DNA of 64,000 nt from Chryseobacterium kimseyorum (GTDB lineage Bacteria > Bacteroidota > Bacteroidia > Flavobacteriales > Weeksellaceae): NCBI RefSeq assembly GCF_025971945.1, contig NZ_JAPDHW010000003.1:186001-250000 (forward strand). The letters run 5' to 3'. The notes under the pieces are model-generated. The model was given only the letters and a program-made list of their open reading frames with translations. It ran no database searches and was not told the origin of the DNA. Positions 42,201-51,006 of this stretch are shown here, piece after piece (positions within the stretch are counted from its first letter, which is position 1; each line of letters begins with the position of its first letter). The position numbers and the translations under genes were made by a program.

Positions 42201-43547
42201 ATGCGGAAAGCAATTCTACTCGCAACAATAGGTCTGGGACTTCTATCCTGTACCACTCAAAACATTAAAAAGAATATGGACTTACCTACAGAATGGAAAC
42301 ATACCACCAATATTTATGAAGTCAATCTAAGGCAATATACTCAGGAAGGCACTTTCAAAGCGTTTGAAAAAGAAATGCCCCGCCTCAAAAATATGGGCGT
42401 GAAAACCCTTTGGTTTATGCCTGTTACCCCAATTGCACAGCTCAATAAAAAAGGAAGTCTGGGAAGTCAGTATGCAGCATCAGATTACACCTCCATCAAT
42501 CCGGAATTCGGTACCATGGATGAGTTTAAACATATGGTTAACGAAGCGCACCGTTTGGGCTTTAAAGTAATCATCGACTGGGTAGCCAATCACACCGGCT
42601 GGGATCATGTATGGACAAAAACTCATCCCGAATTTTATTTAAAAGATCCCGACGGAAGTTTTCACAAAGCTTCAGGAATGGATGATATCATCGAACTGGA
42701 TTATAAAAACAAAGAGATGAGAAAGGAAATGATCGATGCAATGAAATTCTGGGTAAGAGAAACAGGCATCGATGGTTTCAGATGTGATCTGGCTTCATGG
42801 GTTGAAGTTGATTTCTGGATAGAAGCAAGACCTGAAGTTGAAAAAATAAAGCCTCTTTTCTTCATAGGCGAATACGACGAGTTGGAAAATCCGGATTACG
42901 GTAAAGTTTTCGACGCAAGTTATTCATGGAAGTGGATGCACAAATCTGCGGACTACTACAAAAAAAATGAGCCTATCAGTGAACTGAAAGATTTGCTGAA
43001 ACAATATTCTGCAATCGGTGATGCTTCTATGAGAGCATGGTTTACGACCAATCACGATGAAAATTCGTGGAATGGAACCGAGTTTGAAAAGTACGGAGAT
43101 ATCACAAAGCCAATGGCTGTTTTCTCTGCCACATGGAACGGAATTCCACTCTTGTATTCCGGTCAGGAACTTCCCAATATGAAGAGATTGGAGTTCTTCG
43201 AAAAAGACGTCATCGAGTGGAATGGAAAATACGATATGGCCGACTTCTATAAAACCCTTTTAAGTTTAAAATCATCAAATCCAGCTTTGAGAGGTGGAGA
43301 TTCTGCAGTTTCAACATATCTTCTGAACACAACCGCCAATGATAAAATTCTGGCATACGTAAGAAAAAATGGAAAAGATGAGGTTTTAGTGGTTTTAAAT
43401 TTTTCAAAGGAGCCGGTAAATTTCACCATTCAGGATGAAAACGTAGATGGAACTTTTAAAAATGTTTTTGACAAAACAAAGAGAGATTTCAGTGAAGGAA
43501 AAGATTTTAATTTTAAAGTTTCGGCTTTTGCTGTTTTTGAAAAATAA
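42201..43547 (+). CDS. GH13 alpha-amylase-family lipoprotein
   Basis: A 448-residue glycoside hydrolase anchored by a lipidated Cys17 (signal ends LLSC). GH13 regions in order: DWVANH (126-131), GFRCDLA with nucleophile Asp196, FIGEYDE with acid/base Glu224, and NHDE with the third acid Asp286. A C-terminal beta domain follows (about 370-448). It should hydrolyse or rearrange alpha-glucans in the periplasm or at the surface. No susC/susD pair is adjacent, so it is not in an obvious starch locus. Confidence 0.92.
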   Translation: MRKAILLATIGLGLLSCTTQNIKKNMDLPTEWKHTTNIYEVNLRQYTQEGTFKAFEKEMPRLKNMGVKTLWFMPVTPIAQLNKKGSLGSQYAASDYTSINPEFGTMDEFKHMVNEAHRLGFKVIIDWVANHTGWDHVWTKTHPEFYLKDPDGSFHKASGMDDIIELDYKNKEMRKEMIDAMKFWVRETGIDGFRCDLASWVEVDFWIEARPEVEKIKPLFFIGEYDELENPDYGKVFDASYSWKWMHKSADYYKKNEPISELKDLLKQYSAIGDASMRAWFTTNHDENSWNGTEFEKYGDITKPMAVFSATWNGIPLLYSGQELPNMKRLEFFEKDVIEWNGKYDMADFYKTLLSLKSSNPALRGGDSAVSTYLLNTTANDKILAYVRKNGKDEVLVVLNFSKEPVNFTIQDENVDGTFKNVFDKTKRDFSEGKDFNFKVSAFAVFEK

Positions 43548-43576
43548 GGTGTAACTTTAATAGAATATTTATAATA

Positions 43577-43637
43577 TCAATAGGAACGGGCTTTAGCCCG
43601 TTTTAAGTTTGATGTTGGAATTGGCTTTAGCCAAAAT
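43577..43637. repeat. Two-hairpin dispersed repeat, copy 2
   Basis: AACGGGCTTTAGCCCGTT at 43585-43602 and TTGGCTTTAGCCAA at 43621-43634, centres about 34 bp apart, preceded by ATCAATAGGA. Same plan as the copy at 22-76. Confidence 0.75.
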
Positions 43638-43663
43638 TTAATCTTTCACAAGGATTATTCAAA

Positions 43664-44104
43664 ATGAAAAAAGAAGAAATACTAAACATTCTCAAAAACA
43701 AAATCTCAGAAAAAATTCTGACTTTCGAAAATCTTATCGCTGAAACCCGCGCCTCCAGCAACGACACCAAAAGCTCAATGGGAGATAAATATGAAACCGG
43801 GCGCGAAATACTGCAGCAGGAAATCAACAATCTGCAAGTTCAGCTGAATGAAGTCTTAAAACAGAGAGATTTTCTTAAAAGTTTATCTACAAAACCCTCT
43901 GTCAAAGCAGAAAAAGGGGCGCTGGTAAAAACGGATAAAGGACTTTTCTATATTTCGGTTTCTCTTTCGAATATTGATTTGGATGGAAATAAAATTTTCT
44001 GCATTTCCCCAGATTCACCCTTGGCAAAAGTACTGGAAGGAAAATCAGAATCGGAGAGTATCAGTTTAAATAATGTCACCCATAAAATCTTAAATATTTT
44101 TTAA
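43664..44104 (+). CDS. GreA/GreB-C-terminal-like small protein
   Basis: A 146-residue protein with an N-terminal coiled coil (about 1-72, ILQQEINNLQVQLNEVLKQR) and a C-terminal half with FCISPDSPLAKVLEGKSESES, which resembles the ISPxSPLGxAL segment of Gre elongation factors. It lacks the normal Gre length and the acidic coiled-coil tip cannot be confirmed. I recall relatives labelled 3-oxoacyl-ACP synthase in databases; nothing here supports that. An RNA polymerase-binding role is inference. Confidence 0.6.
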   Translation: MKKEEILNILKNKISEKILTFENLIAETRASSNDTKSSMGDKYETGREILQQEINNLQVQLNEVLKQRDFLKSLSTKPSVKAEKGALVKTDKGLFYISVSLSNIDLDGNKIFCISPDSPLAKVLEGKSESESISLNNVTHKILNIF

Positions 44105-44271
44105 GCCTAAGATTTAATAATTCTCAAAATCAAATTGTTGGTAGATTTCGGAATCCTTTTTGAGTAAATTACCATGTAAAACTTTAATAAAAGTTTAATG
44201 TTTTAAAAAGAAACAATGAACTGAAATTATTGTAAATTTAATTATTCAAATATTAATCAAAATTTTATCAA

Positions 44272-45021
44272 ATGGGAATTTTAGACAATAAAGTAGCTCT
44301 TGTTACAGGAGCAGGTTCAGGAATCGGATTGGCAATCGCCGGGTCTTATGCAAAAGAAGGAGCAAAAGTTATCGTTTCTGATATCAATGAAGAACATGGC
44401 AAACAGGCGGTAGAAAAAATCAAATCAGACGGCGGTGAAGCATCATTTGTAAAAGCAGATACGTCAAAGGCAGAAGAAGTAGAAGCACTTATTAAATCAA
44501 CAGTCGAAATCTACGGAAGATTAGATATTGCCTGTAATAATGCGGGAATCGGAGGCGAACAGAAACTGACCGGAGAATATGGCCTTGACAGCTGGAGAAA
44601 AGTACTGAACGTTAACTTAGATGGTGTGTTTTATGGCTGCAAATATCAACTGGAGCAGATGGAGAAAAACGGTGGCGGAGTGATTGTGAATATCGCATCA
44701 ATCCACGGAACAGTGGCAGCACCGCTTTCTTCGGCATATACTGCATCAAAACATGCAGTTGTTGGTTTAACAAAGAATATCGGAGCAGAATACGGACAGA
44801 AAAATATCCGTTGCAATGCTGTAGGTCCTGCCTATATTGAAACACCTCTGCTAGAAAGTGCAAGTGGAGATATGAAGGAGGCTTTGGTGGCAAAACATCC
44901 AATGGGAAGATTGGGGACATCGCAGGAAGTTGCTGAGTTAGTCTTATTTTTGAGCTCAGACAAAGCATCATTTATGACTGGTGGATATTACCTTGTTGAC
45001 GGTGGTTATACTGCAGTTTAA
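44272..45021 (+). CDS. Short-chain dehydrogenase/reductase
   Basis: A 249-residue classical SDR. NAD(P) motif TGAGSGIG (residues 12-19), NNAG (89-92), catalytic Ser143, Tyr156 and Lys160 in SSAYTASKHA, and a PAYIETP segment after the active site. An acidic residue at the end of strand 2 (SDIN) suggests NAD preference. The substrate is unknown. Monocistronic with a terminator. Confidence 0.9.
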   Translation: MGILDNKVALVTGAGSGIGLAIAGSYAKEGAKVIVSDINEEHGKQAVEKIKSDGGEASFVKADTSKAEEVEALIKSTVEIYGRLDIACNNAGIGGEQKLTGEYGLDSWRKVLNVNLDGVFYGCKYQLEQMEKNGGGVIVNIASIHGTVAAPLSSAYTASKHAVVGLTKNIGAEYGQKNIRCNAVGPAYIETPLLESASGDMKEALVAKHPMGRLGTSQEVAELVLFLSSDKASFMTGGYYLVDGGYTAV

Positions 45022-45044
45022 ATTTACTTTATATAGTACATTCA

Positions 45045-45074
45045 GACAGGTTTCGATGAAGCCTGTTTTTTTTA
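45045..45074 (+). terminator. Terminator after the SDR gene
   Basis: ACAGG-TTTC pairs with GAAG-CCTGT (45046-45066), then a run of T. Confidence 0.8.
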
Positions 45075-45207
45075 TTTAAACATTTTAATCTGCAGAATCT
45101 AAATAGTTTTCTGTGGAACTAGCTCTGTTTTTAGGCTCTTGGCATTCTCCGTTAAGTGAAAAATTAAATTCGATTTAAATAATTAACTGCACTGACAGTC
45201 AATTTAT

Positions 45208-45215
45208 TATATTTG
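45208..45215 (+). promoter_or_regulatory. -7 box for the prolyl oligopeptidase gene
   Basis: TATATTTG, 49 bases before the ATG at 45265. Confidence 0.5.
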
Positions 45216-45264
45216 TGTAGCGGACAGTTATTATCACTATTTTTAAAAACTAAAACTTATTACC

Positions 45265-47409
45265 ATGAAAAAATCAATAACATTGGGCGTTTTGCTTCTG
45301 AGTGTATGGTCTTTTGGTCAGTACAAATATCCTGAAACGAAAAAAGAACTGGTTTCCGATACCTATTTCGGGAAAAAAGTTGAAGATTCCTACCGCTGGC
45401 TGGAAGATATCAAAGATCCAAAAGTTCTGGACTGGTTCAAAGGTCAGGAAAACTTCACCAATGCCCAGCTTTCAAAAATCCCGAATCAGAATAAGATCAT
45501 TCAGGAACTCAAAGAGCTCGACAAAATTATTGCTGTAAAATATATTCCCGTTGCCATTGAAGGCGGAAAATATTTTTATAAAAAAAGATTGCCGGATGAA
45601 TCTGTACTCAAACTCTATTACAGACAAGGCAAAAACGGAAAAGAAGTCCTTCTGTTTGATCCCCAAAATTATATAGCAGGAAAAGTGATGGATTATGCAG
45701 TAAGTGTGAGTCATGACGGCAGCAGATTGGTCTTCAATCTTAGCGAAGTGGGATCGGAATTGGGTGATGTGAAAATCATGGATGTAGCAACCGGAAAGTT
45801 TCTTCCTGATGTCATCCCGCACAGCAACGGCGGTTTTGTAGACGGCAGCAATACAGAAATCATGTACGGTGAGGCAAAAAGCTATGATACCCACGATCCT
45901 GAAGTATGGTTAAATTCCAAAACAAAGCTCCATGTTCTCGGCACCGACAATTCAAAAGATCTTCTGCTGGCAAGTGCAAAAAAATATCCTGAGCTCAATA
46001 TTCTCCCGTCGGAATATCCGGATATGTATATTTCAAAAAATTCACCTTACATTTTTTTAAGTAAAGCAACGGTTGAAAATTATAAGGAAATGTTTTACGC
46101 ACCCGCTTCAGAACTGAAAAAAGAACGCATCAACTGGAAACCGTTCTGCACAAAAAAAGATGAAATCTGGAATTTTTTTGTGAAGGGCGATGATGTTTAT
46201 CTTTTGACTACAAAAGGAAATTCTAAATTCAGACTGGTTAAAACCTCGCTTTCGAAACCCGATTTTGCCACCGCCAAAGAAGTAGCATCCGGAGATAAAG
46301 AATGGAAGCTGTCCTCTGTCACACAATCGAAAGATTATCTGGTTTATTTTAAAACTAAAAATGAGTTGGTTGTAGAACCGTTTTATTATGATTTAAAAAC
46401 CGGAAAAACCACAAAAATAGAAACGCCTTTGAAAGGAAATGTAGAAGCGACGGCACTTTCCAAGAATTCAAACGAGTTAACGCTCATCAATGTCGGCTGG
46501 AATTTACCCATCAATTTTTACACTTACGATGTTGATTCGAAAAGCTTTTCCAAAGGACCTTTCAGCATGGATATCAATTTTTCGAATCTTGAAAATATTG
46601 TTTTTGAGGAAATTGAAGTTCCTTCCCACGATGATGCAATGGTTCCGCTGAGCATTATGTATGATAAAACCAAACTGAAAAAAGACGGCAGCAATATCGC
46701 ATTCATGCAGGGTTACGGCGCTTACGGGATGTCTTCTACACCTTACTTTTCAACGCGATATTTACCGTTGCTGAATCGCGGTGTCGTTCTGGCTTTTGCA
46801 CACATACGGGGCGGTGGAGAAAAAGGTCGGGATTGGTATCTTGCCGGTAAGAAGGTTACAAAACCCAATACATGGAAAGATTTCAATGCCTGCGCAGAAT
46901 ATTTGATTAAAAATAAATATTCCTCATCAGATAAATTTGGAATTTCGGGAGCAAGCGCCGGCGGAATTTTGATTGGAAGAGCGATTACAGAACGTCCCGA
47001 TCTTTACAAGGTCGCCATTCCGAAAGTAGGCTGTCTGAATGCTCTGAGAATGGAATTTTCACCAAACGGTCCCGCAAATATCCCTGAATTTGGAACCGTA
47101 AAAGACGAAACGGAATTTAAAGCTTTATGGGAAATGGATGCTTTTCATCATATTGAAAAAGGAACAAAATATCCTGCCCAGCTGATCACTACAGGTTTCA
47201 ATGATTCCCGCGTAGAAAGCTATATCCCTGCGAAATTTGCGGCTAAGATGCAGGATGAGAATGCATCAAAAAATCCCGTTCTTCTGTATGTAGATTACAA
47301 AGCAGGGCATTTCGGTGGAAGTACGGTTGATGAACAGTTTGTTCAGGTGGCCAGAGAATATTCTTTTCTGCTGTGGCAATGTGGTGATAAAGATTTTCAG
47401 ATGAAGTAG
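45265..47409 (+). CDS. Prolyl oligopeptidase family serine peptidase (S9A)
   Basis: A 714-residue secreted endopeptidase that cleaves after proline in short peptides. The signal peptide ends about SFGQ19. A beta-propeller spans roughly 70-430 and the alpha/beta hydrolase domain follows. The catalytic triad is visible: Ser564 in SGASAGG, Asp647 in GFNDSRV and His682 in AGHFGG. The RGGGEKGRDWYLAGKK segment is characteristic. Length is normal. Probably periplasmic. Confidence 0.93.
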   Translation: MKKSITLGVLLLSVWSFGQYKYPETKKELVSDTYFGKKVEDSYRWLEDIKDPKVLDWFKGQENFTNAQLSKIPNQNKIIQELKELDKIIAVKYIPVAIEGGKYFYKKRLPDESVLKLYYRQGKNGKEVLLFDPQNYIAGKVMDYAVSVSHDGSRLVFNLSEVGSELGDVKIMDVATGKFLPDVIPHSNGGFVDGSNTEIMYGEAKSYDTHDPEVWLNSKTKLHVLGTDNSKDLLLASAKKYPELNILPSEYPDMYISKNSPYIFLSKATVENYKEMFYAPASELKKERINWKPFCTKKDEIWNFFVKGDDVYLLTTKGNSKFRLVKTSLSKPDFATAKEVASGDKEWKLSSVTQSKDYLVYFKTKNELVVEPFYYDLKTGKTTKIETPLKGNVEATALSKNSNELTLINVGWNLPINFYTYDVDSKSFSKGPFSMDINFSNLENIVFEEIEVPSHDDAMVPLSIMYDKTKLKKDGSNIAFMQGYGAYGMSSTPYFSTRYLPLLNRGVVLAFAHIRGGGEKGRDWYLAGKKVTKPNTWKDFNACAEYLIKNKYSSSDKFGISGASAGGILIGRAITERPDLYKVAIPKVGCLNALRMEFSPNGPANIPEFGTVKDETEFKALWEMDAFHHIEKGTKYPAQLITTGFNDSRVESYIPAKFAAKMQDENASKNPVLLYVDYKAGHFGGSTVDEQFVQVAREYSFLLWQCGDKDFQMK

Positions 47410-47456
47410 AAGAGATATTAAAGTTTTAATGTAATTCACTCTAAAAAAAAACAAAG

Positions 47457-47615
47457 ATGTATCCTGAGAAAATTTGGAGTGTTAAATATGTTAGATGCAA
47501 ATTCGGATTTGAATTTCAGTTAATGATTTCTGCAGTTGTATTTGCTCCTGCGTTACTGTCTGGATTATATTTTATACGTAAAAAGCATCGCTTAAATAAC
47601 AATTTCAACCATTAA
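47457..47615 (+). CDS. Candidate small membrane protein (52 aa)
   Basis: An open frame from ATG 47457 to TAA 47613-47615 encoding 52 residues. The N-terminal part is charged and aromatic, then comes one hydrophobic helix (LMISAVVFAPALLSGLYFI) and a basic tail RKKHRLNN, a positive-inside layout. It lies in the gap between the prolyl oligopeptidase and bicupin genes, with no ribosome site or clear promoter. It may be real or chance. Confidence 0.3.
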   Translation: MYPEKIWSVKYVRCKFGFEFQLMISAVVFAPALLSGLYFIRKKHRLNNNFNH

Positions 47616-47626
47616 TTATTGAAACA

Positions 47627-48457
47627 ATGAGAAAATTACAATTTATAATTCTGTTACAGTTTTCAATTCTGCTATTCGCTCAGGAAAATGAGATGAAATG
47701 GCAGGAAAAACAATATCCTGACAGTCTGGAAGCTGTAAATAAAGCACCTGAAAATCATATCATTCTTTTTGAAAATGAGAATTTGAGGCTTCTGAAAATT
47801 TTTGTAGCAGCTCAGAAATCAGAACCTATTCATTCGCACAGATGGCCTGCAGTAATGTGGGTGTATCAACCTTCAGATTATGAACAGGTTTTTTATACTG
47901 AAAATGAAAAAGCAGAACGCATTCCGGTGCAGACGGTTGCTATGAAGAAGAATGAGCTTCCGATGAATGTTGGATTTCCTGTTGGCAAAGGCGATCTGGG
48001 ACTGTCAAAGAATTTGGGAAATCAGGATTTAGTAGCTTACCGACTGGATTTCAAAAAAAAAATTGATTCATCCAAAAAGATTACAAAACCCACAGGTTGG
48101 ACGTGGAATGAAGATTTGGATGGTGTTAAAAAAGCTCCGGCTTCGCACCAGATTGTTTTTGAAGATGAGTATACAAGGATTTTACACGTCGTTCTGTCAA
48201 AAGGAGAAGAAGAATCGGTACATACCCATCAAAATCCCTGTTTGTTTTGGGTGGTAAAATCTCAACCTATCGAATATTCAGAATTTAAAATGGATAAAAA
48301 AGGGAAACTGAGAAAATCTAAAACTCATCAACTGCCACCTTTGCCCACTGATCAGCTGTTAGATCAGAATAAAATCTCAGATCCCGAACCACCTCATTCT
48401 GTGAAAAACCTCGGCACAGAAAACTTTGAAGCCTACCGGATAGAATTTAAAAAATAA
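47627..48457 (+). CDS. Secreted protein with two cupin-like repeats
   Basis: A 276-residue exported protein (signal peptide to about LLFAQ19). Its two halves are duplicates: IILFENENLRLLKIFV...PIHSHRWPAVMWV (about residues 45-84) and IVFEDEYTRILHVVL...SVHTHQNPCLFWV (about 182-219), each ending in a KNLG...AYR(L/I)(D/E)FKK block. The H-S-H and H-T-H spacing fits metal-binding cupin motif 1. No partner gene is evident and the substrate is unknown. Confidence 0.7.
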   Translation: MRKLQFIILLQFSILLFAQENEMKWQEKQYPDSLEAVNKAPENHIILFENENLRLLKIFVAAQKSEPIHSHRWPAVMWVYQPSDYEQVFYTENEKAERIPVQTVAMKKNELPMNVGFPVGKGDLGLSKNLGNQDLVAYRLDFKKKIDSSKKITKPTGWTWNEDLDGVKKAPASHQIVFEDEYTRILHVVLSKGEEESVHTHQNPCLFWVVKSQPIEYSEFKMDKKGKLRKSKTHQLPPLPTDQLLDQNKISDPEPPHSVKNLGTENFEAYRIEFKK

Positions 48458-48523
48458 TTTGAAAATTAAAATCAAATCAGAATTGGATTTGAAAAGATTA
48501 ACTAATAATCCCTCAATTTTTCA

Positions 48524-48531
48524 TAAATTTG
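48524..48531 (+). promoter_or_regulatory. -7 box for thyA
   Basis: TAAATTTG, 22 bases before the ATG at 48554. Confidence 0.5.
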
Positions 48532-48553
48532 AGCCCAATATTATTCCCCGCAA

Positions 48554-49348
48554 ATGCAAAACTATCTCGATTTACTTCAGCATATTTTAGACAACGGAAC
48601 CGATAAAACCGACAGAACAGGAACGGGAACACGAAGCGTTTTCGGCTACCAGCTGCGTTATGATTTATCAAAAGGATTTCCTTTGGTAACCACGAAAAAG
48701 GTTCATTTAAAATCTATTATTTATGAATTGCTGTGGTTTCTGAAAGGTGATACCAATATTAAATATCTTACAGACAATGGAGTTTCTATCTGGAATGAAT
48801 GGGCTGATGAAAATGGTGATTTAGGCCCTGTTTACGGCGCACAGTGGAGAAGCTGGACCGGTGCAGACGGAAAAGTGGTAGATCAGTTTGCTGAGGTAAT
48901 CGACCAGATCAAAAAAAATCCCGATTCCCGAAGACTCATCGTTTCTGCATGGAATGCTGCTGAAATTCCAAATATGGCTTTAGCGCCTTGTCACGCTTTA
49001 TTTCAGTTTTATGTTGCGGATGGCAAATTGTCTTTACAATTGTACCAAAGAAGTGCAGATGTTTTTCTGGGAGTTCCTTTCAATATTGCAAGTTATGCTT
49101 TGCTGTTGATGATGGTGGCGCAGGTTTGCGATTTGGAAGTGGGAGATTATGTACATTCCTTCGGAGACGTTCATATCTATAACAATCATTTTGAGCAGGT
49201 TAACAGACAGCTTTCAAGAGAAACAAGACCTCTTCCGACCATGAAATTAAAACCTGAAATTAAAGATATTTTCAATTTTAATTTCGAAGATTTTACTTTA
49301 GAAAATTATGATCCGCATCCGGGAATCAAAGCACCTGTAGCGATTTAA
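48554..49348 (+). CDS. thyA: Thymidylate synthase
   Basis: Converts dUMP and methylene-THF to dTMP and DHF. The 264-residue length equals E. coli ThyA. The nucleophile is Cys146 in [24 protein letters not shown] near residues 18-29, [18 protein letters not shown] and the [12 protein letters not shown]-terminus are all conserved. It is followed by a strong terminator. No dihydrofolate reductase gene is adjacent. Confidence 0.97.
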   Translation: MQNYLDLLQHILDNGTDKTDRTGTGTRSVFGYQLRYDLSKGFPLVTTKKVHLKSIIYELLWFLKGDTNIKYLTDNGVSIWNEWADENGDLGPVYGAQWRSWTGADGKVVDQFAEVIDQIKKNPDSRRLIVSAWNAAEIPNMALAPCHALFQFYVADGKLSLQLYQRSADVFLGVPFNIASYALLLMMVAQVCDLEVGDYVHSFGDVHIYNNHFEQVNRQLSRETRPLPTMKLKPEIKDIFNFNFEDFTLENYDPHPGIKAPVAI

Positions 49349-49369
49349 AAATAATTAAATAAGAGAGAG

Positions 49370-49397
49370 AGTGAAGCGTAAGAACTTCACTTTTTTT
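49370..49397 (+). terminator. thyA terminator
   Basis: AGTGAAG pairs with CTTCACT (49370-49391), followed by T residues. Confidence 0.85.
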
Positions 49398-49441
49398 GTA
49401 ACGATTTGTGAGTTTTAGCAACTTATTAATAAATTTCCATT

Positions 49442-50761
49442 ATGATAAGAAAGGTTTGTTTGTCGGTTGCTGTAAGTGTTTCATCATTTGCATTTTCTCA
49501 AAATAATATCAGAGAAAAATTAAGCAGTTATTTTGATTCCCTGAACGTACATCACAAAGTAATGGGAAGTTTTGCTTTTGCAGATAATCATCAGACTTCC
49601 TTCATCAAAGTGGTAGGATTTTCGGATGTTGAAAAACAGCAGAAAGCCAATATGAACACGCAATATCGTATCGGATCTATTTCAAAAACGTTCACAGCAG
49701 TATTGATTATGAAGGCAGTTGAGGACAAAAAATTGACTTTAAATACAAAACTGTCTCAGTTTTTTCCTGAAATAGAAAATGCCGATAAGATTACCATAGA
49801 AAATCTTCTGCAACACCGTACCGGAATTCATAATCTGACTGATGAAGCAGAGTATATGCAGTACAATACTCAGCCGAAAACTGAAAAAGATTTGGTCGGA
49901 ATTATTAAGAAGTATAAAAGTGATTTCAATCCGGGTGTTCAGTTTGAGTACAGTAATTCGAACTATAATCTTTTAGGGTTTATACTTGAAAAAGTGTATA
50001 AAAAATCTTACGCGGAATTAATAAAAGATAAAATTGCAAGACCTCTAAAACTCACCTTGACGGAAGTTGGCGGTAAAATAGATTCTGGGAAAAATCAGGC
50101 TAAGTCGTATAATTTTGTAAATGGGAAATATCAGGCTTCCTCAGAAACCGATATGAGCATTCCTATCGGTGCAGGTAATATCATCTCGACTCCTTCAGAG
50201 CTTCTGAAATTTATTGTAGGACTGGAAACCGTAAAAATCATCAACAGTGAAAGTCTGAAGCAAATGAAAAATTTCTCAGATAATTATGGTTATGGATTGG
50301 TGAAAATTCCTTTCAATCAATATTCAGGCTTCGGACATAACGGCGGAATTGATGAATTCAGATCTTTTCTCTATTACTTTCCTGAATTGAAAGTTGCAGT
50401 GAGTTCTGTGACCAATCAGTCAGATTATGATAACAATCAGATCGCAATTAATATGCTGAAAGTTGCAAGCGGACAGGATTTCCAGATTCCTAATTTCAAA
50501 TCATTTGCTGTGTCTGAAACTGAACTTCAGCAGTATGTAGGAATATATTCCACGCCAAAAATTCCGGTTAAATTTAATATTTTCGTTAAAGATAAAACTT
50601 TGATGGCTCAGGCGACCGGGCAAAGTGCATTTCCTTTGGAAGCTACTTCAAAAAATAGCTTTAAATTTGACATGGCAGGAATTGTTGTCAATTTTGATCC
50701 GTCAAAAAAGCAGTTTGCAATCATTCAAGGCGGAGTAGAAACTATATTCACAAAAGAATAA
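49442..50761 (+). CDS. Serine hydrolase of the beta-lactamase/class C PBP family
   Basis: A 439-residue exported serine hydrolase (signal to about AFSQ20). The nucleophile motif SxxK is in GSISKTFTAVLIM (about residues 79-91), YSN in FEYSNSNYNLLG, and HNGGIDEF fills the place of the KTG/HxG motif. A C-terminal beta domain follows (about 355-439). Family members cleave D-Ala peptides, esters or beta-lactams; resistance cannot be inferred. It starts a three-gene run with the 76-residue protein and the M1 peptidase. Confidence 0.88.
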   Translation: MIRKVCLSVAVSVSSFAFSQNNIREKLSSYFDSLNVHHKVMGSFAFADNHQTSFIKVVGFSDVEKQQKANMNTQYRIGSISKTFTAVLIMKAVEDKKLTLNTKLSQFFPEIENADKITIENLLQHRTGIHNLTDEAEYMQYNTQPKTEKDLVGIIKKYKSDFNPGVQFEYSNSNYNLLGFILEKVYKKSYAELIKDKIARPLKLTLTEVGGKIDSGKNQAKSYNFVNGKYQASSETDMSIPIGAGNIISTPSELLKFIVGLETVKIINSESLKQMKNFSDNYGYGLVKIPFNQYSGFGHNGGIDEFRSFLYYFPELKVAVSSVTNQSDYDNNQIAINMLKVASGQDFQIPNFKSFAVSETELQQYVGIYSTPKIPVKFNIFVKDKTLMAQATGQSAFPLEATSKNSFKFDMAGIVVNFDPSKKQFAIIQGGVETIFTKE

Positions 50762-50765
50762 TCTC

Positions 50766-50996
50766 ATGAAATATCTAAAAATAAATACCGAAGATAAAGC
50801 AGATCTGGCGTTACTTCAGAATGCAGTCCTTCAACTGAAAGGAGTAAGTTCTGTCGAAATTATCGATGATGAAAATCCTGAAAGTGAACTGAAAAAAGCT
50901 TTTGCCAAAACCAAAGAACAGCTGAAGAAAGGCGATTACGAGACTTTGGTGAACGATATTTTCGAAATCATAACAAAAAATAATATAAAAAAATAA
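50766..50996 (+). CDS. Small hypothetical protein (76 aa)
   Basis: A 76-residue soluble protein, charged, with two predicted beta-strands and helices (LALLQNAVLQLKGVSSVEIID, then a helical KKAFAKTKEQLKKG). The pattern loosely resembles small antitoxin-like proteins, but no toxin gene follows. It starts 4 bases after the serine hydrolase and ends 10 bases before the M1 peptidase gene, so it is very likely translated from the same message. Function unknown. Confidence 0.65.
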   Translation: MKYLKINTEDKADLALLQNAVLQLKGVSSVEIIDDENPESELKKAFAKTKEQLKKGDYETLVNDIFEIITKNNIKK

Positions 50997-51006
50997 AAGG
51001 AAAGAG

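Noticed and set aside
49442..50761. Acquired beta-lactamase
   Set aside because: The SxxK/YxN serine hydrolase family is broad, and the C-terminal domain and housekeeping context give no sign of resistance function.
50766..50996. Antitoxin of a toxin-antitoxin pair
   Set aside because: The next gene is an M1 aminopeptidase; no toxin-sized frame overlaps or follows.
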